Origin: Alg239-R122 sp041746135
GTDB taxonomy: Bacteria > Pseudomonadota > Alphaproteobacteria > Sphingomonadales > Sphingomonadaceae
Direction: 5' to 3'
Length of the DNA: 64,000 nt
Assembly: GCA_041746135.1 (NCBI GenBank)
Contig: JBGTHQ010000031.1
Location: 54,026-118,025, forward strand
The translations under genes and the position numbers were made by a program. Shown here piece after piece: positions 1 to 8,740 of the stretch. How positions within the stretch are numbered: position 1 is the stretch's first letter; each line of letters starts with the position of its first letter. The notes below the pieces were generated by a model. That model saw only the letters and a program-made list of their open reading frames with translations. It was not told the DNA's origin and ran no database searches.

Positions 1-2
1 GA

Positions 3-233
3 CCGTGCCTGCCCATGCAAGTTGAATTGATCAAGGCTCGTGCCGAGAAGGGTGTTTTTTCTGTGTTGCCCGGAATTACGGGACCTGCGCAAATCGCCAA
101 TGTTGATATGTCTCAGCCTGAGCTACTCGCAAACATTGATGGGCAATATATTGTTGAGCAGTCCCTGTCTCGAGATCTGGCTTACATATGGGCTACCGCA
201 TTTGGAAAAGGTGCTGGAGATGCAGTTAAATGA
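3..233 (+). CDS. Undecaprenyl-phosphate sugar phosphotransferase, C-terminal part
   Basis: Only the last 76 residues are in the window; the frame is open to the left edge. The visible part reads RPCLPMQVELI, then GVFSVLPGITGPAQIANVDMS, and ends near 'LSRDLAYIWAT'. This is the C-terminal signature of the bacterial sugar transferase family (WcaJ/PglC/WbpL-type). These membrane enzymes transfer a sugar-1-phosphate to undecaprenyl phosphate and so start a repeat unit. The internal ATG at 15 is not the true start, because the family motif begins before it. It would prime the polysaccharide built by the genes that follow. It is partial because of the window edge, not because it is broken. Confidence 0.82.
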   Translation, partial: PCLPMQVELIKARAEKGVFSVLPGITGPAQIANVDMSQPELLANIDGQYIVEQSLSRDLAYIWATAFGKGAGDAVK

Positions 234-370
234 AACGACAGCCTGCCTCAAAAAGAATTCCCCCTTTTGCTCAGACGGGGGGAGGTGTATGATTATTATA
301 GAGTGATCGCATTGGTTGACCTTAATCATATTTTGACTTTTCAAGTCTCGAACTTCTGAGGTTGAGAGGT

Positions 371-1264
371 TCAGTCGTGACTGGTAATCTCTTCATAGCT
401 ATTCTTCTTCATTGTCATCAGCATCGCCTCGCTGCGCGAATAACGCGGAGAATAGTTAGTTATTCTTCTGAACAGATCATCGCTAAAACGAGATTCATCG
501 ATCAAGCTTGCTGATCGACTTTGCAGAGCCAATCTCAAAAGTGGAAAAGTTGCCCTGCCCATATCAAATGTACGGTTCCCTTTGCCAACACACATCGTCA
601 TTAGATTATAAAGCGATTTCGGGCTTATTGGATCATGATCGACATTAATATATGTACCAGACAAGTGTTGTTTCAATGCCACCAGAACAGCTTGCGCAAA
701 ATTTTCAATAAACATAAAATTACGCGGATTATTTAGCGCGGAAAAAGGTAAGGGAATTCCCAATAATGCTAGTTTTCTTAGTAAAGAAAATATACCAGAA
801 GCTTTATTCCCATATAAAATAGGTGGACGTAAAATACATATATTAATATTATCACCTTGCGATACACTTTTCAGTAAGTCGTCACCAGCCTTTTTGGTTT
901 TTCCATAAAAGGTATCAGGCTCCTCTAAACTGTCGGAATGTATGACTTGTCCAGGCTGCGTAGAGCTTTTTATCGCAGAAACGCTACTTACGTGAATATA
1001 GGATTTAAAACCACTATGCCTAAATTTCTCATATAGATCAGCTGGTAAATTAATATTCGTTTTTATGCCTGTTTCAGTCGAAACGTCTGTGCTACCGGCG
1101 CAGTTTATTAAACAATCAAAAGTGGCAAGTGATTCGGGAACAGGACTAGTCAAATCTGCAATATGTTCTCGCTTGATCAACTCAACTTCGTGACCTGACT
1201 TGACGAGCTCCTGCAAAATAGTGGAACCTACAAAACCGTTTGCTCCCGCGATTGCGACTTTCAT
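371..1264 (-). CDS. NAD-dependent epimerase/dehydratase (extended SDR)
   Basis: A 297-residue protein with an N-terminal Rossmann glycine motif (AGANGFVG, residues 7-14). It has an SDR catalytic pair in 'FYGKTKKAGDDL' (Tyr-x-x-x-Lys) and an upstream VSSVSA stretch that can supply the catalytic Ser. Proteins of this type beside an initiating sugar transferase are often 4-keto-sugar reductases (WbpV/WbjF-like) that make FucNAc or QuiNAc precursors. It could also reduce dTDP-4-keto-rhamnose, since no obvious rfbD is present in the window. It is convergent with the sugar transferase, and divergent from the glycosyltransferase at 1346 across an 81-bp gap. The family call is firm; the substrate is inferred. 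Confidence 0.75.
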   Translation of the reverse strand: MKVAIAGANGFVGSTILQELVKSGHEVELIKREHIADLTSPVPESLATFDCLINCAGSTDVSTETGIKTNINLPADLYEKFRHSGFKSYIHVSSVSAIKSSTQPGQVIHSDSLEEPDTFYGKTKKAGDDLLKSVSQGDNINICILRPPILYGNKASGIFSLLRKLALLGIPLPFSALNNPRNFMFIENFAQAVLVALKQHLSGTYINVDHDPISPKSLYNLMTMCVGKGNRTFDMGRATFPLLRLALQSRSASLIDESRFSDDLFRRITNYSPRYSRSEAMLMTMKKNSYEEITSHD

Positions 1265-1345
1265 CTTATTTTCAACACTCTAGTTTATACATTAAGAGTG
1301 GCAATCCACACTTTGGAGCCATTAATATAGAAAAGGTAACTTTGT

Positions 1346-2467
1346 TTGTCGATTATTTTAATTAATGGATCGCATCCAGACTATTTAATAAACCTCCGAG
1401 GCTCATTAATATCGGACCTCGTCAGCAATGGTCATGTAGTTCATGTTACGTCTCCTAATTTGGGTGTGCAAGAAATGGAGAGACTAGAGGGGCTGGGCGC
1501 AAAAGCCCATAACATAACTCTATCTAGAAGACAGGCAAATCCTTTTTCGGACATTCGGTATTGTTGGCAAATCTTTCGCATAGTCAAAAAAAATAAGCCT
1601 GCACTTGTATTAGGATATACGATTAAACCTAATATCTGGGGAACATTTGCAACAACTTTAGCACGAGTTAACTCTGCGATCATTATAACTGGATTGGGGT
1701 ATGCCTTTCTAGATAATAAAGGTTTTAAAAATAAAATTCGTCAAAAGATTGTTCAACTGCTTTATCGTTTAGCAACAAATGCCAACAAATTTGTTATTTT
1801 CCAAAATATTGATGATCGCGACGATTTTGTCGCAGCCGGTTGTTTGGGCAATCTCGATAAAGTCCGAATAATGAACGGATCCGGTGTGAACATGCATCAT
1901 TTTACCAAGGTGCCACTTCCAGATAAACCGGTATTTCTGATGATTGCTCGCTTGCTTGTGAGCAAAGGCGTAAGGGAGTATGCGGCGGCTGCGCAACAGG
2001 TAATGAAGAAAAACAAAGACACCGTGTTTTTGCTAGCTGGATATATTGATGAAGGTCCAGATTCTATCACGTCTCAAGAGCTGGAAGAATGGCAAGCAAG
2101 AGGCATAAACTACCTCGGTCCGCTTGATGACATTCGCAATGCAATGATAAAAGCCAGTGTTTACGCGCTGCCATCATACCGTGAGGGAACACCCCGAACG
2201 GTTCTAGAGGCTATGGCAATGGGTCGGCCGATAATAACATCCGATGCACCTGGTTGCAGAGAAACGGTGATAAATAATCAAACAGGTTTTCTAGTCCCTG
2301 TCAAAAACGCTGATTTGTTGGCAGATGCCATGCTCTTATTAGCGAATAACCGGGCGCTTAGGGAAGAAATGGGTAAAGCATCATTCCGCTATTGCAGCGA
2401 ACGCTTTGATGTTCAAAAAGTTAATTCGAAATTGTTGGATGACATTGGATTATCGGCATCTCTTTAG
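1346..2467 (+). CDS. Glycosyltransferase family 4 (GT-B fold)
   Basis: A 373-residue cytosolic glycosyltransferase. It has an N-terminal GT4-type domain and a C-terminal donor-binding domain with 'SYREGTPRTVLEAMAMGRPII' near residues 287-307, where the E(x7)E motif binds the nucleotide sugar. It resembles PglA-type enzymes that add HexNAc to an undecaprenyl-linked sugar. Translation appears to start at a TTG (1346): AAGG lies about 9 nt upstream and the N-terminus (MSIILINGS) fits the family. It probably adds the second sugar of the repeat unit started by the neighbouring sugar transferase. Donor and linkage cannot be read from the sequence. Confidence 0.82.
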   Translation: MSIILINGSHPDYLINLRGSLISDLVSNGHVVHVTSPNLGVQEMERLEGLGAKAHNITLSRRQANPFSDIRYCWQIFRIVKKNKPALVLGYTIKPNIWGTFATTLARVNSAIIITGLGYAFLDNKGFKNKIRQKIVQLLYRLATNANKFVIFQNIDDRDDFVAAGCLGNLDKVRIMNGSGVNMHHFTKVPLPDKPVFLMIARLLVSKGVREYAAAAQQVMKKNKDTVFLLAGYIDEGPDSITSQELEEWQARGINYLGPLDDIRNAMIKASVYALPSYREGTPRTVLEAMAMGRPIITSDAPGCRETVINNQTGFLVPVKNADLLADAMLLLANNRALREEMGKASFRYCSERFDVQKVNSKLLDDIGLSASL

Positions 2468-2577
2468 ATGCTAAATTTAATATACAAAAAATTTTGGAAG
2501 CTTGCATTAGAAAGCGAGCATGGTCATAGCGGCTTTAATATCAATCCTATTCCCTAGTTTCAGCAAATTAGATAGAA

Positions 2578-3639
2578 ATGAATATGCCGCTATTACCTCA
2601 ATGGCTTATTAACGATACCCGCTTAGCCGAAAAGCTTCGGATTTGTAAAGGTACTTGGTTAGTAACCGGCGTGGCAGGTTTCATAGGTTCCAATTTGCTG
2701 GAAACACTTTTAGTGGCGGGGCAGAAAGTACGCGGGCTCGATAACTTTGCCACCGGGCATCGACGAAACTTAGACGAAGTCGAGCACAACGTTGGTGCAG
2801 AATTATGGAAAAATTTTGAGTTTCTCGAAGGAGACATATGCCAGGCTGAGATATGCAAATTATCAATGCAGAATATCAGCTATGTACTCCATCAAGCGGC
2901 TCTGGGATCAGTTCCACGCTCCATCGTTGATCCGGTTGCGACAAACAACACCAATATTTCCGGTTTTTTGAATGTTCTAGAGGCGGCTCGACAAGCTGAA
3001 GTTGACAGTTTCGTTTACGCAGCGTCCAGCTCTACTTATGGCGATGATCCTAATCTACCTAAAATCGAAGGCAGAATTGGCAATCCTCTGTCACCCTATG
3101 CCGTAACTAAATATGTCAATGAGCTTTATGCCAATGTATACACAAGGACTTATGGTTTTAAAGTTAATGGTCTGCGATATTTTAACGTTTTCGGTGCGCG
3201 ACAAGACCCGTACGGAGCATATGCTGCCGTCATTCCAAAATGGGCCTCTGCAATGATACGGGGGGATTCAATTGTGATTAACGGCGATGGACAAACCAGT
3301 CGCGATTTTTGCTATATAGCAAATGCGGTTCAGGCAAATTTGAAGGCCGCGCTTTCCCCATTGAAATCGCAAGGCGGAGTTTACAATGTTGCTATTGGTG
3401 AACGCACTAGCTTGAATGAGCTATTTGCAATCATTCGCGAAGATTTAGAGACGCTTCAAATTCCATACAGAAAAAATCCCGATTACCAGGACTTTCGCCC
3501 GGGGGATGTAATGCATAGTCAAGCTGACATCTCCAAAGCTAATCAAAAATTGGGCTATAGTCCCACACATACAGTTAGAGATGGTATTAAAGCAGCGATG
3601 CCATGGTATGTGAGATTCTTTGCCGATAATAATGCTTAA
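2578..3639 (+). CDS. wbpP: UDP-N-acetylglucosamine 4-epimerase (WbpP/TviC type)
   Basis: A 353-residue extended SDR. It has the NAD-binding motif GVAGFIGSNLLE (residues 31-42), 'HQAALGSVPRSI', and the catalytic SSSTYGD...YAVTK set. It closely follows the layout of Pseudomonas WbpP and Vi-antigen TviC, including LDNFATGH and 'NGDGQTSRDFCYI'. These enzymes interconvert UDP-GlcNAc and UDP-GalNAc in the cytosol. It lies 26 nt before the UDP-sugar dehydrogenase, the same pairing as wbpP-wbpO and tviC-tviB. The pair would therefore supply UDP-GalNAcA. The N-terminal 25 residues before the Rossmann fold are normal for this subfamily. Confidence 0.9.
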   Translation: MNMPLLPQWLINDTRLAEKLRICKGTWLVTGVAGFIGSNLLETLLVAGQKVRGLDNFATGHRRNLDEVEHNVGAELWKNFEFLEGDICQAEICKLSMQNISYVLHQAALGSVPRSIVDPVATNNTNISGFLNVLEAARQAEVDSFVYAASSSTYGDDPNLPKIEGRIGNPLSPYAVTKYVNELYANVYTRTYGFKVNGLRYFNVFGARQDPYGAYAAVIPKWASAMIRGDSIVINGDGQTSRDFCYIANAVQANLKAALSPLKSQGGVYNVAIGERTSLNELFAIIREDLETLQIPYRKNPDYQDFRPGDVMHSQADISKANQKLGYSPTHTVRDGIKAAMPWYVRFFADNNA

Positions 3640-3665
3640 AATATAGTAAAGAAAATGAGAATGAA

Positions 3666-4943
3666 ATGCCTGAAAAAATAACGGTACTAGGCCTCGGCTA
3701 TGTCGGCTTGCCGGTGGCCATTGCACTTGCCCAAAAATTTGAAAATGTAAAAGGTTTTGATATTTCTTCTGACCGTATCGCGGCTTTACAATCGGGTCAT
3801 GACTGGACAAATGAAATTGATGATGTGCAGTTGGCAACCTCTTCGTTGCATATTACGGCGGATCCGCAGCTATTGAGTGATACCAGCTTCTTTATTGTCA
3901 CCGTTCCGACACCGATTGACAAAGAGAACCGGCCCGATCTCGGTCCGATGCGCAAAAGTTGTGAACTGATAGGCCCATATTTGCAGAAAAACTCAGTCGT
4001 TGTATTTGAATCGACCGTGTATCCTGGTGTTACGGATGATATTTGTGCCCCGATCTTGGAACAGTACTCTGATTTAATTAGGGGCAAGGATTTTTTCTTG
4101 GGCTATTCGCCAGAACGGATAAACCCCGGAGACAAAGTCCATAGATTAGAGAGTATTACTAAGATTGTTTCGGCAGAAAATGAAGATTCTTTAAAGCGAG
4201 TGATAGCAGTATATGGTGCCATTATAGAAGCGGGATTACATGTCGCGCCTACAATAAAGGTCGCAGAGGCCGCCAAAGTTATCGAAAATACGCAACGCGA
4301 TCTTAATATTGCTTTGGTTAATGAGCTCGCATTGATTTTTGATTTAATGGATATTGATACTGCCGATGTCTTAAAGGCAGCGGGAACAAAATGGAATTTC
4401 CTTCCATTTACACCCGGGCTGGTTGGCGGGCATTGTATAGGTGTAGATCCTTATTATCTCACGTCAGCAGCAGAAAAGGTGGGATATAGGCCCGAAGTCA
4501 TTCTAGCAGGAAGAAGAACTAACAACAGCATTCCAACTTATGTGGCGCAAAAAGCTGTCAAAATGCTTATCTCGGCTGGTTTCAATCCATCGAGCGCAAA
4601 AGTTGGAATACTCGGCCTGACATTTAAACCTAATGTGCCGGATATTCGAAACTCGAAAGTGCCCGAAATCGTGAAACAATTTACCGAATTCGGTATTTCC
4701 GCAGTCGTTCATGATCCACTTGCGAAACGATCTGACGCACAAGCTGAATATGGAATAAACACTGTCGAGATTGAAGAAATGCAAAATCTTGATGCTCTTA
4801 TAGTCGCGGTGGCTCATGATGAATATTGCAACAATATTGCCAAAGTCTCGGCCATGCTGCAACCCCGGGGAGTGTTGCTTGAAATAATGCCAATCTATGA
4901 GGCTGATAATAAACCTCAAAATAGCGGAAGCTGGCGGCTGTAA
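3666..4943 (+). CDS. wbpO: UDP-N-acetyl-D-galactosamine/glucosamine 6-dehydrogenase (WbpO/TviB type)
   Basis: A 425-residue nucleotide-sugar dehydrogenase. The N-terminal Rossmann fold carries GLGYVGLPVA (residues 9-18). The central region has VFESTVYPGVT and the C-terminal UDP-binding domain has 'GLTFKPNVPDIRNSK'. The active-site Cys lies in 'GGHCIGVDPYYL'. The enzyme oxidises C6 of UDP-HexNAc twice with NAD+ to give the uronic acid. With the epimerase just upstream it should make UDP-GalNAcA. Length and motif order match the family. A nearby AsnB-like gene could amidate the resulting uronic acid. Confidence 0.9.
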   Translation: MPEKITVLGLGYVGLPVAIALAQKFENVKGFDISSDRIAALQSGHDWTNEIDDVQLATSSLHITADPQLLSDTSFFIVTVPTPIDKENRPDLGPMRKSCELIGPYLQKNSVVVFESTVYPGVTDDICAPILEQYSDLIRGKDFFLGYSPERINPGDKVHRLESITKIVSAENEDSLKRVIAVYGAIIEAGLHVAPTIKVAEAAKVIENTQRDLNIALVNELALIFDLMDIDTADVLKAAGTKWNFLPFTPGLVGGHCIGVDPYYLTSAAEKVGYRPEVILAGRRTNNSIPTYVAQKAVKMLISAGFNPSSAKVGILGLTFKPNVPDIRNSKVPEIVKQFTEFGISAVVHDPLAKRSDAQAEYGINTVEIEEMQNLDALIVAVAHDEYCNNIAKVSAMLQPRGVLLEIMPIYEADNKPQNSGSWRL

Positions 4944-5061
4944 TTTAACGGAATGGACAATTTACAGATACAATAAGTTTCCTATAAGAGGAATTTTATA
5001 GCTGTGGATATCTGCGCTATAGATATATCTCGAATGTTCAGCAAATCCATGGAGAGTATAA

Positions 5062-5613
5062 ATGAACATCGACAATACTTACTTGAATGAGGTGAAGGTT
5101 ATCGCGCCAATACGACATGGCGATAATCGTGGGTGGTTTATGGAAACCTACAGCGAGAAGCAGTTTCGAGAAAAAGTCAGTGATGTACGGTTTGTACAGG
5201 ACAACCATAGTAAAAGTTCACTCGCTGGGACATTGCGTGGCCTCCATTTTCAGATCCCACCTTTTGCTCAAGGAAAACTTGTTAGGTGCGTGTCAGGAAA
5301 AATCTGGGATGTGGCAGTCGATCTTAGGAAAAATTCAGCCAATTATGGCAAATGGGCTGCGGCCGAACTTAGCCCCGAAAACAGCTGTCAATTGTTCGTT
5401 CCCGCTGGTTTTGCCCATGGTTTTATTACTTTAGCTGCAGACACTGAAGTCATTTATAAATGTACAGAATATTACGACTCCAAAAGTGATGCTGGTATTG
5501 CTTGGAATGATCCTGATATTAACCTACCTTGGCCCCTTCCATTGCCGGGTCCCATATTATCCTCCAAAGATGACAAATTGCCATATTTGAAAAATTTTAG
5601 TAATCCCTTCTAA
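5062..5613 (+). CDS. rfbC: dTDP-4-dehydrorhamnose 3,5-epimerase
   Basis: A 183-residue cupin enzyme of the RmlC family, of normal length. It shows NRGWFMETY, the substrate and catalytic stretch 'AGTLRGLHFQ' with catalytic His62, 'PAGFAHGF', and the Tyr of 'YKCTEYY' that acts as acid. It converts dTDP-4-keto-6-deoxyglucose to dTDP-4-keto-L-rhamnose in the cytosol. An AGAG-type ribosome site lies before the ATG. It is separated from rfbA and rfbB by the oppositely oriented asparagine-synthase-like gene, so the dTDP-sugar genes do not form one transcript here. Confidence 0.92.
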   Translation: MNIDNTYLNEVKVIAPIRHGDNRGWFMETYSEKQFREKVSDVRFVQDNHSKSSLAGTLRGLHFQIPPFAQGKLVRCVSGKIWDVAVDLRKNSANYGKWAAAELSPENSCQLFVPAGFAHGFITLAADTEVIYKCTEYYDSKSDAGIAWNDPDINLPWPLPLPGPILSSKDDKLPYLKNFSNPF

Positions 5614-5706
5614 CCCTACTGCTCAGTAGACATCACCATGTATCTTCACATTTATTTTAGAAAATGTCTGCATCCGAAATATAGGATACAATATCTTGAT
5701 AGTAGG

Positions 5707-7650
5707 CTAATTTGCTTGTAACCAGCTTGCGTACATCAGCACTGGCCATAATTTATGTTCTAAATTCCGAGTCCCTTTTTGATGCATGTTCCAGAAAGTT
5801 TGTATATTAAGCGCATGGAATATTTCATTATTTTGAAAGCTCTCTGAAAATAGCATGCTTTCGGCCCAATCTCGCAAAGGCCCTCTCAACCAGCTCCCTA
5901 TGGGAACTCCAAAGCCCATTTTTGGTCGGTCAATTATCTGTTGTGGAACGTGACGGTATAAAAGCTGTCGTAGTAGCCATTTTGTCTGGCCGCTGCGAAT
6001 ACGAAGTTCTGGCGTTAGCGATAAAGCGAAATTGGCAACATCTGGATCGAGGAAGGGCACGCGAGTTTCCAGTGAGCAAGCCATGGCTGCGCGGTCCACT
6101 TTTGCGAGAATATCGTCCGGCATGTAATGTATACTGTCTAATGCCATCATTCGAGAAACAGGATCCAGTTCTTCCAGCCATGATATGTCTCGCTCGGCAA
6201 AGCTGTCGAGGGTTGCGGAATTTGCTATTATTTCATTATTTCGGAATCCTGGAGAAATAAGTCTTCGATACAAGTTATCGAGAGATTGCGAAGTAAGTGC
6301 CTCAGCAGTTTTGTGTGCCTTGTCGCCAAGTAACTTAACCGTATTGGGCAGGTATTTCTGTCCGAAATGATTAAGGTGATCAGCAGGCAGCAAAAGCAGT
6401 AGTCTTGCAATTATTTTGCGGGCCAAGATTGGAGTAGCCTCCAGTCGTCGCCAGTTGGACTTTACGTAATTATAGCGATTATAACCACAGAACATCTCGT
6501 CCCCAGCGTCGCCGCTAAGCGCGACTGAAACATGTTTGCGGGCAAACTGGCTCAGGAGATAGGTAGGTATCTGTGAAGAATCGGCAAAAGGCTCTGAATA
6601 TATAGTACAAAGTTTAGGGATAACTTGCAGAGCGTCTGCAGATGTAACTATCTGTTTTTGATGATCGGTGCCGAGATGATCAGCAACACGCTGTGCATCG
6701 TCTGCCTCATTGTACAAGACATTATCGAATCCGATCGTGAAAGTCTTCACCGGCTTTAAACTGCGCTGTTGCATTAAAGCTACAATCAATGAAGAATCAA
6801 TACCGCCTGATAGGAAGGCACCGAGTGGAACGTCGCTGACAAATTGGCGCTCGACGGCATCGCCAAGCACAGTTTCTAATCTTTCAATCGCCTGTTCATC
6901 TGATCCTGTAAATTTATTTTGTTGTTTCACTGTGGCTTCGTCTTTCAGATTCCACCATTGAATATTTGTTTCCTTATCTGAATCTAAATCAAGGACTAAC
7001 ATCGAACCCGGCATCAGCTTTTTTACGCTTTTATAAATCGACCATGGCGCAGGAATATAGAGATGTTGGGTGAGTAACTGGACAGATTGCGCGTCAATTG
7101 CATCGTCAAATGCTGTGTGCTGCTTCAAGGCTGAAAGATCAGATCCAAATAGAAAAACTCTGTTTTTTCCTTTAGTCTGCCATCCATAATAAAGCGGTTT
7201 TTCACCGAATCTATCTCGCCCGAGTGTAAGCTTTTTTGACTTGCGATTCCAAAGGGCGAAAGCAAACATTCCCTTGCACCGCTTCAGTGTATCCTCAATA
7301 CCCCATCGCGTAAAACACTGAAGCAAAACTTCGGTGTCGGAATCGCCTCGCCAGCTAATTACCGAACCATTCTGTTCAAGATTGCTTTTTAATTCTGCAA
7401 AATTATATATTTCCCCATTATAAGTGAGAATTAAATTGCCACCTTCCCCCAACATGGGCTGTGCACCTTTTTCACTCAATTCCAGAATGGAAAGGCGGCG
7501 ATGACCCAGTGCTACGCCAATTTCTCTATCCACCCAGTGTCCGGATGCGTCCGGACCGCGAGATCGCATGGCATCGCTCATCCGCCGGATAGAGCGTTCC
7601 ATGTCATAGGTATTATGATTGACATCAATAAAACCGGTTATTCCGCACAT
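5707..7650 (-). CDS. asnB: Asparagine synthase (glutamine-hydrolysing)-family amidotransferase
   Basis: A 647-residue protein beginning MCGITGF, so Cys2 is the N-terminal glutaminase nucleophile. The class II amidotransferase domain (about 1-210) is followed by an ATP-pyrophosphatase domain with LSGGIDSSL (near residue 270) and 'SGDAGDEMFCGYNRY' (near 373-387). GAGGATATCCC gives a ribosome site before the ATG. In polysaccharide loci such proteins often amidate uronic acids (GalNAcA to GalNAcAN) rather than making asparagine. The wbpP-wbpO pair nearby supports that reading, but it is an inference. It is divergent from rfbA across 166 bp and convergent with rfbC. Confidence 0.88.
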   Translation of the reverse strand: MCGITGFIDVNHNTYDMERSIRRMSDAMRSRGPDASGHWVDREIGVALGHRRLSILELSEKGAQPMLGEGGNLILTYNGEIYNFAELKSNLEQNGSVISWRGDSDTEVLLQCFTRWGIEDTLKRCKGMFAFALWNRKSKKLTLGRDRFGEKPLYYGWQTKGKNRVFLFGSDLSALKQHTAFDDAIDAQSVQLLTQHLYIPAPWSIYKSVKKLMPGSMLVLDLDSDKETNIQWWNLKDEATVKQQNKFTGSDEQAIERLETVLGDAVERQFVSDVPLGAFLSGGIDSSLIVALMQQRSLKPVKTFTIGFDNVLYNEADDAQRVADHLGTDHQKQIVTSADALQVIPKLCTIYSEPFADSSQIPTYLLSQFARKHVSVALSGDAGDEMFCGYNRYNYVKSNWRRLEATPILARKIIARLLLLLPADHLNHFGQKYLPNTVKLLGDKAHKTAEALTSQSLDNLYRRLISPGFRNNEIIANSATLDSFAERDISWLEELDPVSRMMALDSIHYMPDDILAKVDRAAMACSLETRVPFLDPDVANFALSLTPELRIRSGQTKWLLRQLLYRHVPQQIIDRPKMGFGVPIGSWLRGPLRDWAESMLFSESFQNNEIFHALNIQTFWNMHQKGTRNLEHKLWPVLMYASWLQAN

Positions 7651-7816
7651 GGGATATCCTCAAGAAAAAAAATCTGCTTTTTAATTTTATTTCTCATATT
7701 GAGGCTACACCCTTTGATTCACTGTCAAGGCTGTTAAAGAAACGCCACATAATCAATCGAATCACTTCAAGATAATAGGCATTAATCGCCGCATCGCTAA
7801 TGTAACAGGACATATC

Positions 7817-8683
7817 ATGCGTAAAGGAATCATACTCGCAGGCGGTTCAGGAACACGTCTTTATCCGGCCACAAAGGCCCTTAGCAAGCAACTTATGCCC
7901 GTATACGATAAACCTATGATATACTACCCGATAGCGACATTGTTGCTGGCAGATATTCGCGAAATTCTGATAATTACCACCCCACACGAACAATCCGCAT
8001 TTCAAGAACTTTTGGGTGATGGCTCCGAATGGGGGGTTACATTCGAATATGCCATTCAATCGGAACCGGCTGGGCTTGCGCAAGCATTCCATATTGGGGC
8101 AGATTTTATCAATGGCAATCCAAGCGCGCTTATTCTGGGTGATAATATATTTTACGGCCACGGTTTGCCGGAATTGCTCTCGCGAGCGCAAGCGCGAACC
8201 CATGGAGCTACAGTATTCGGTTATCATGTAAGCGATCCAGAAAGATATGGTGTCGTCGAATTTGACGATCAACGAAGAGCTTTGACGATTGAAGAAAAGC
8301 CCTTACATCCAAAATCAAACTACGCAGTTACCGGATTGTACTTTTATGACGACAAAGTGGTCAACCTTTCGCATCAAATCAAGCCATCCGCGCGTGGAGA
8401 GCTGGAGATCACAGATCTTAATCGCCTCTATTTGGAAAGCGGTTCGCTAAATGTTGAAATTATGGGCCGTGGATATACTTGGCTTGATACGGGTACTCAC
8501 GAGTCGCTGTTGGAAGCTTCACAATTTACGCATTTGTTGGAAAAACGACAGGGTCAAAAAATATGCTGCCCCGAAGAAATTGCTTGGAGTAAAGGCTTTA
8601 TCAGCGACGACAAACTCTTGGAGCTAGCTGGCCCTCTGGAAAAAAGCGGTTATGGTAAATATTTGAAATCGCTAGTTGCATAG
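7817..8683 (+). CDS. rfbA: Glucose-1-phosphate thymidylyltransferase
   Basis: A 288-residue nucleotidyltransferase of normal length. It has the N-terminal signature ILAGGSGTRLYPAT (residues 6-19), 'SKQLMPVYDKPMIYYP', 'ILGDNIFYGHG' and 'EEKPLHPKSNYAVTGLYFYD'. It makes dTDP-glucose from glucose-1-phosphate and dTTP, the first step of dTDP-6-deoxyhexose synthesis. It lies 57 nt before rfbB on the same strand, so the two are probably co-transcribed. It feeds the glycosyltransferases in this locus. Confidence 0.94.
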   Translation: MRKGIILAGGSGTRLYPATKALSKQLMPVYDKPMIYYPIATLLLADIREILIITTPHEQSAFQELLGDGSEWGVTFEYAIQSEPAGLAQAFHIGADFINGNPSALILGDNIFYGHGLPELLSRAQARTHGATVFGYHVSDPERYGVVEFDDQRRALTIEEKPLHPKSNYAVTGLYFYDDKVVNLSHQIKPSARGELEITDLNRLYLESGSLNVEIMGRGYTWLDTGTHESLLEASQFTHLLEKRQGQKICCPEEIAWSKGFISDDKLLELAGPLEKSGYGKYLKSLVA

Positions 8684-8740
8684 GCCTAGTTAAACAATTT
8701 CTCCTGCCTTAAGGCTGTGAATTTATCTGGAGTATCATTC

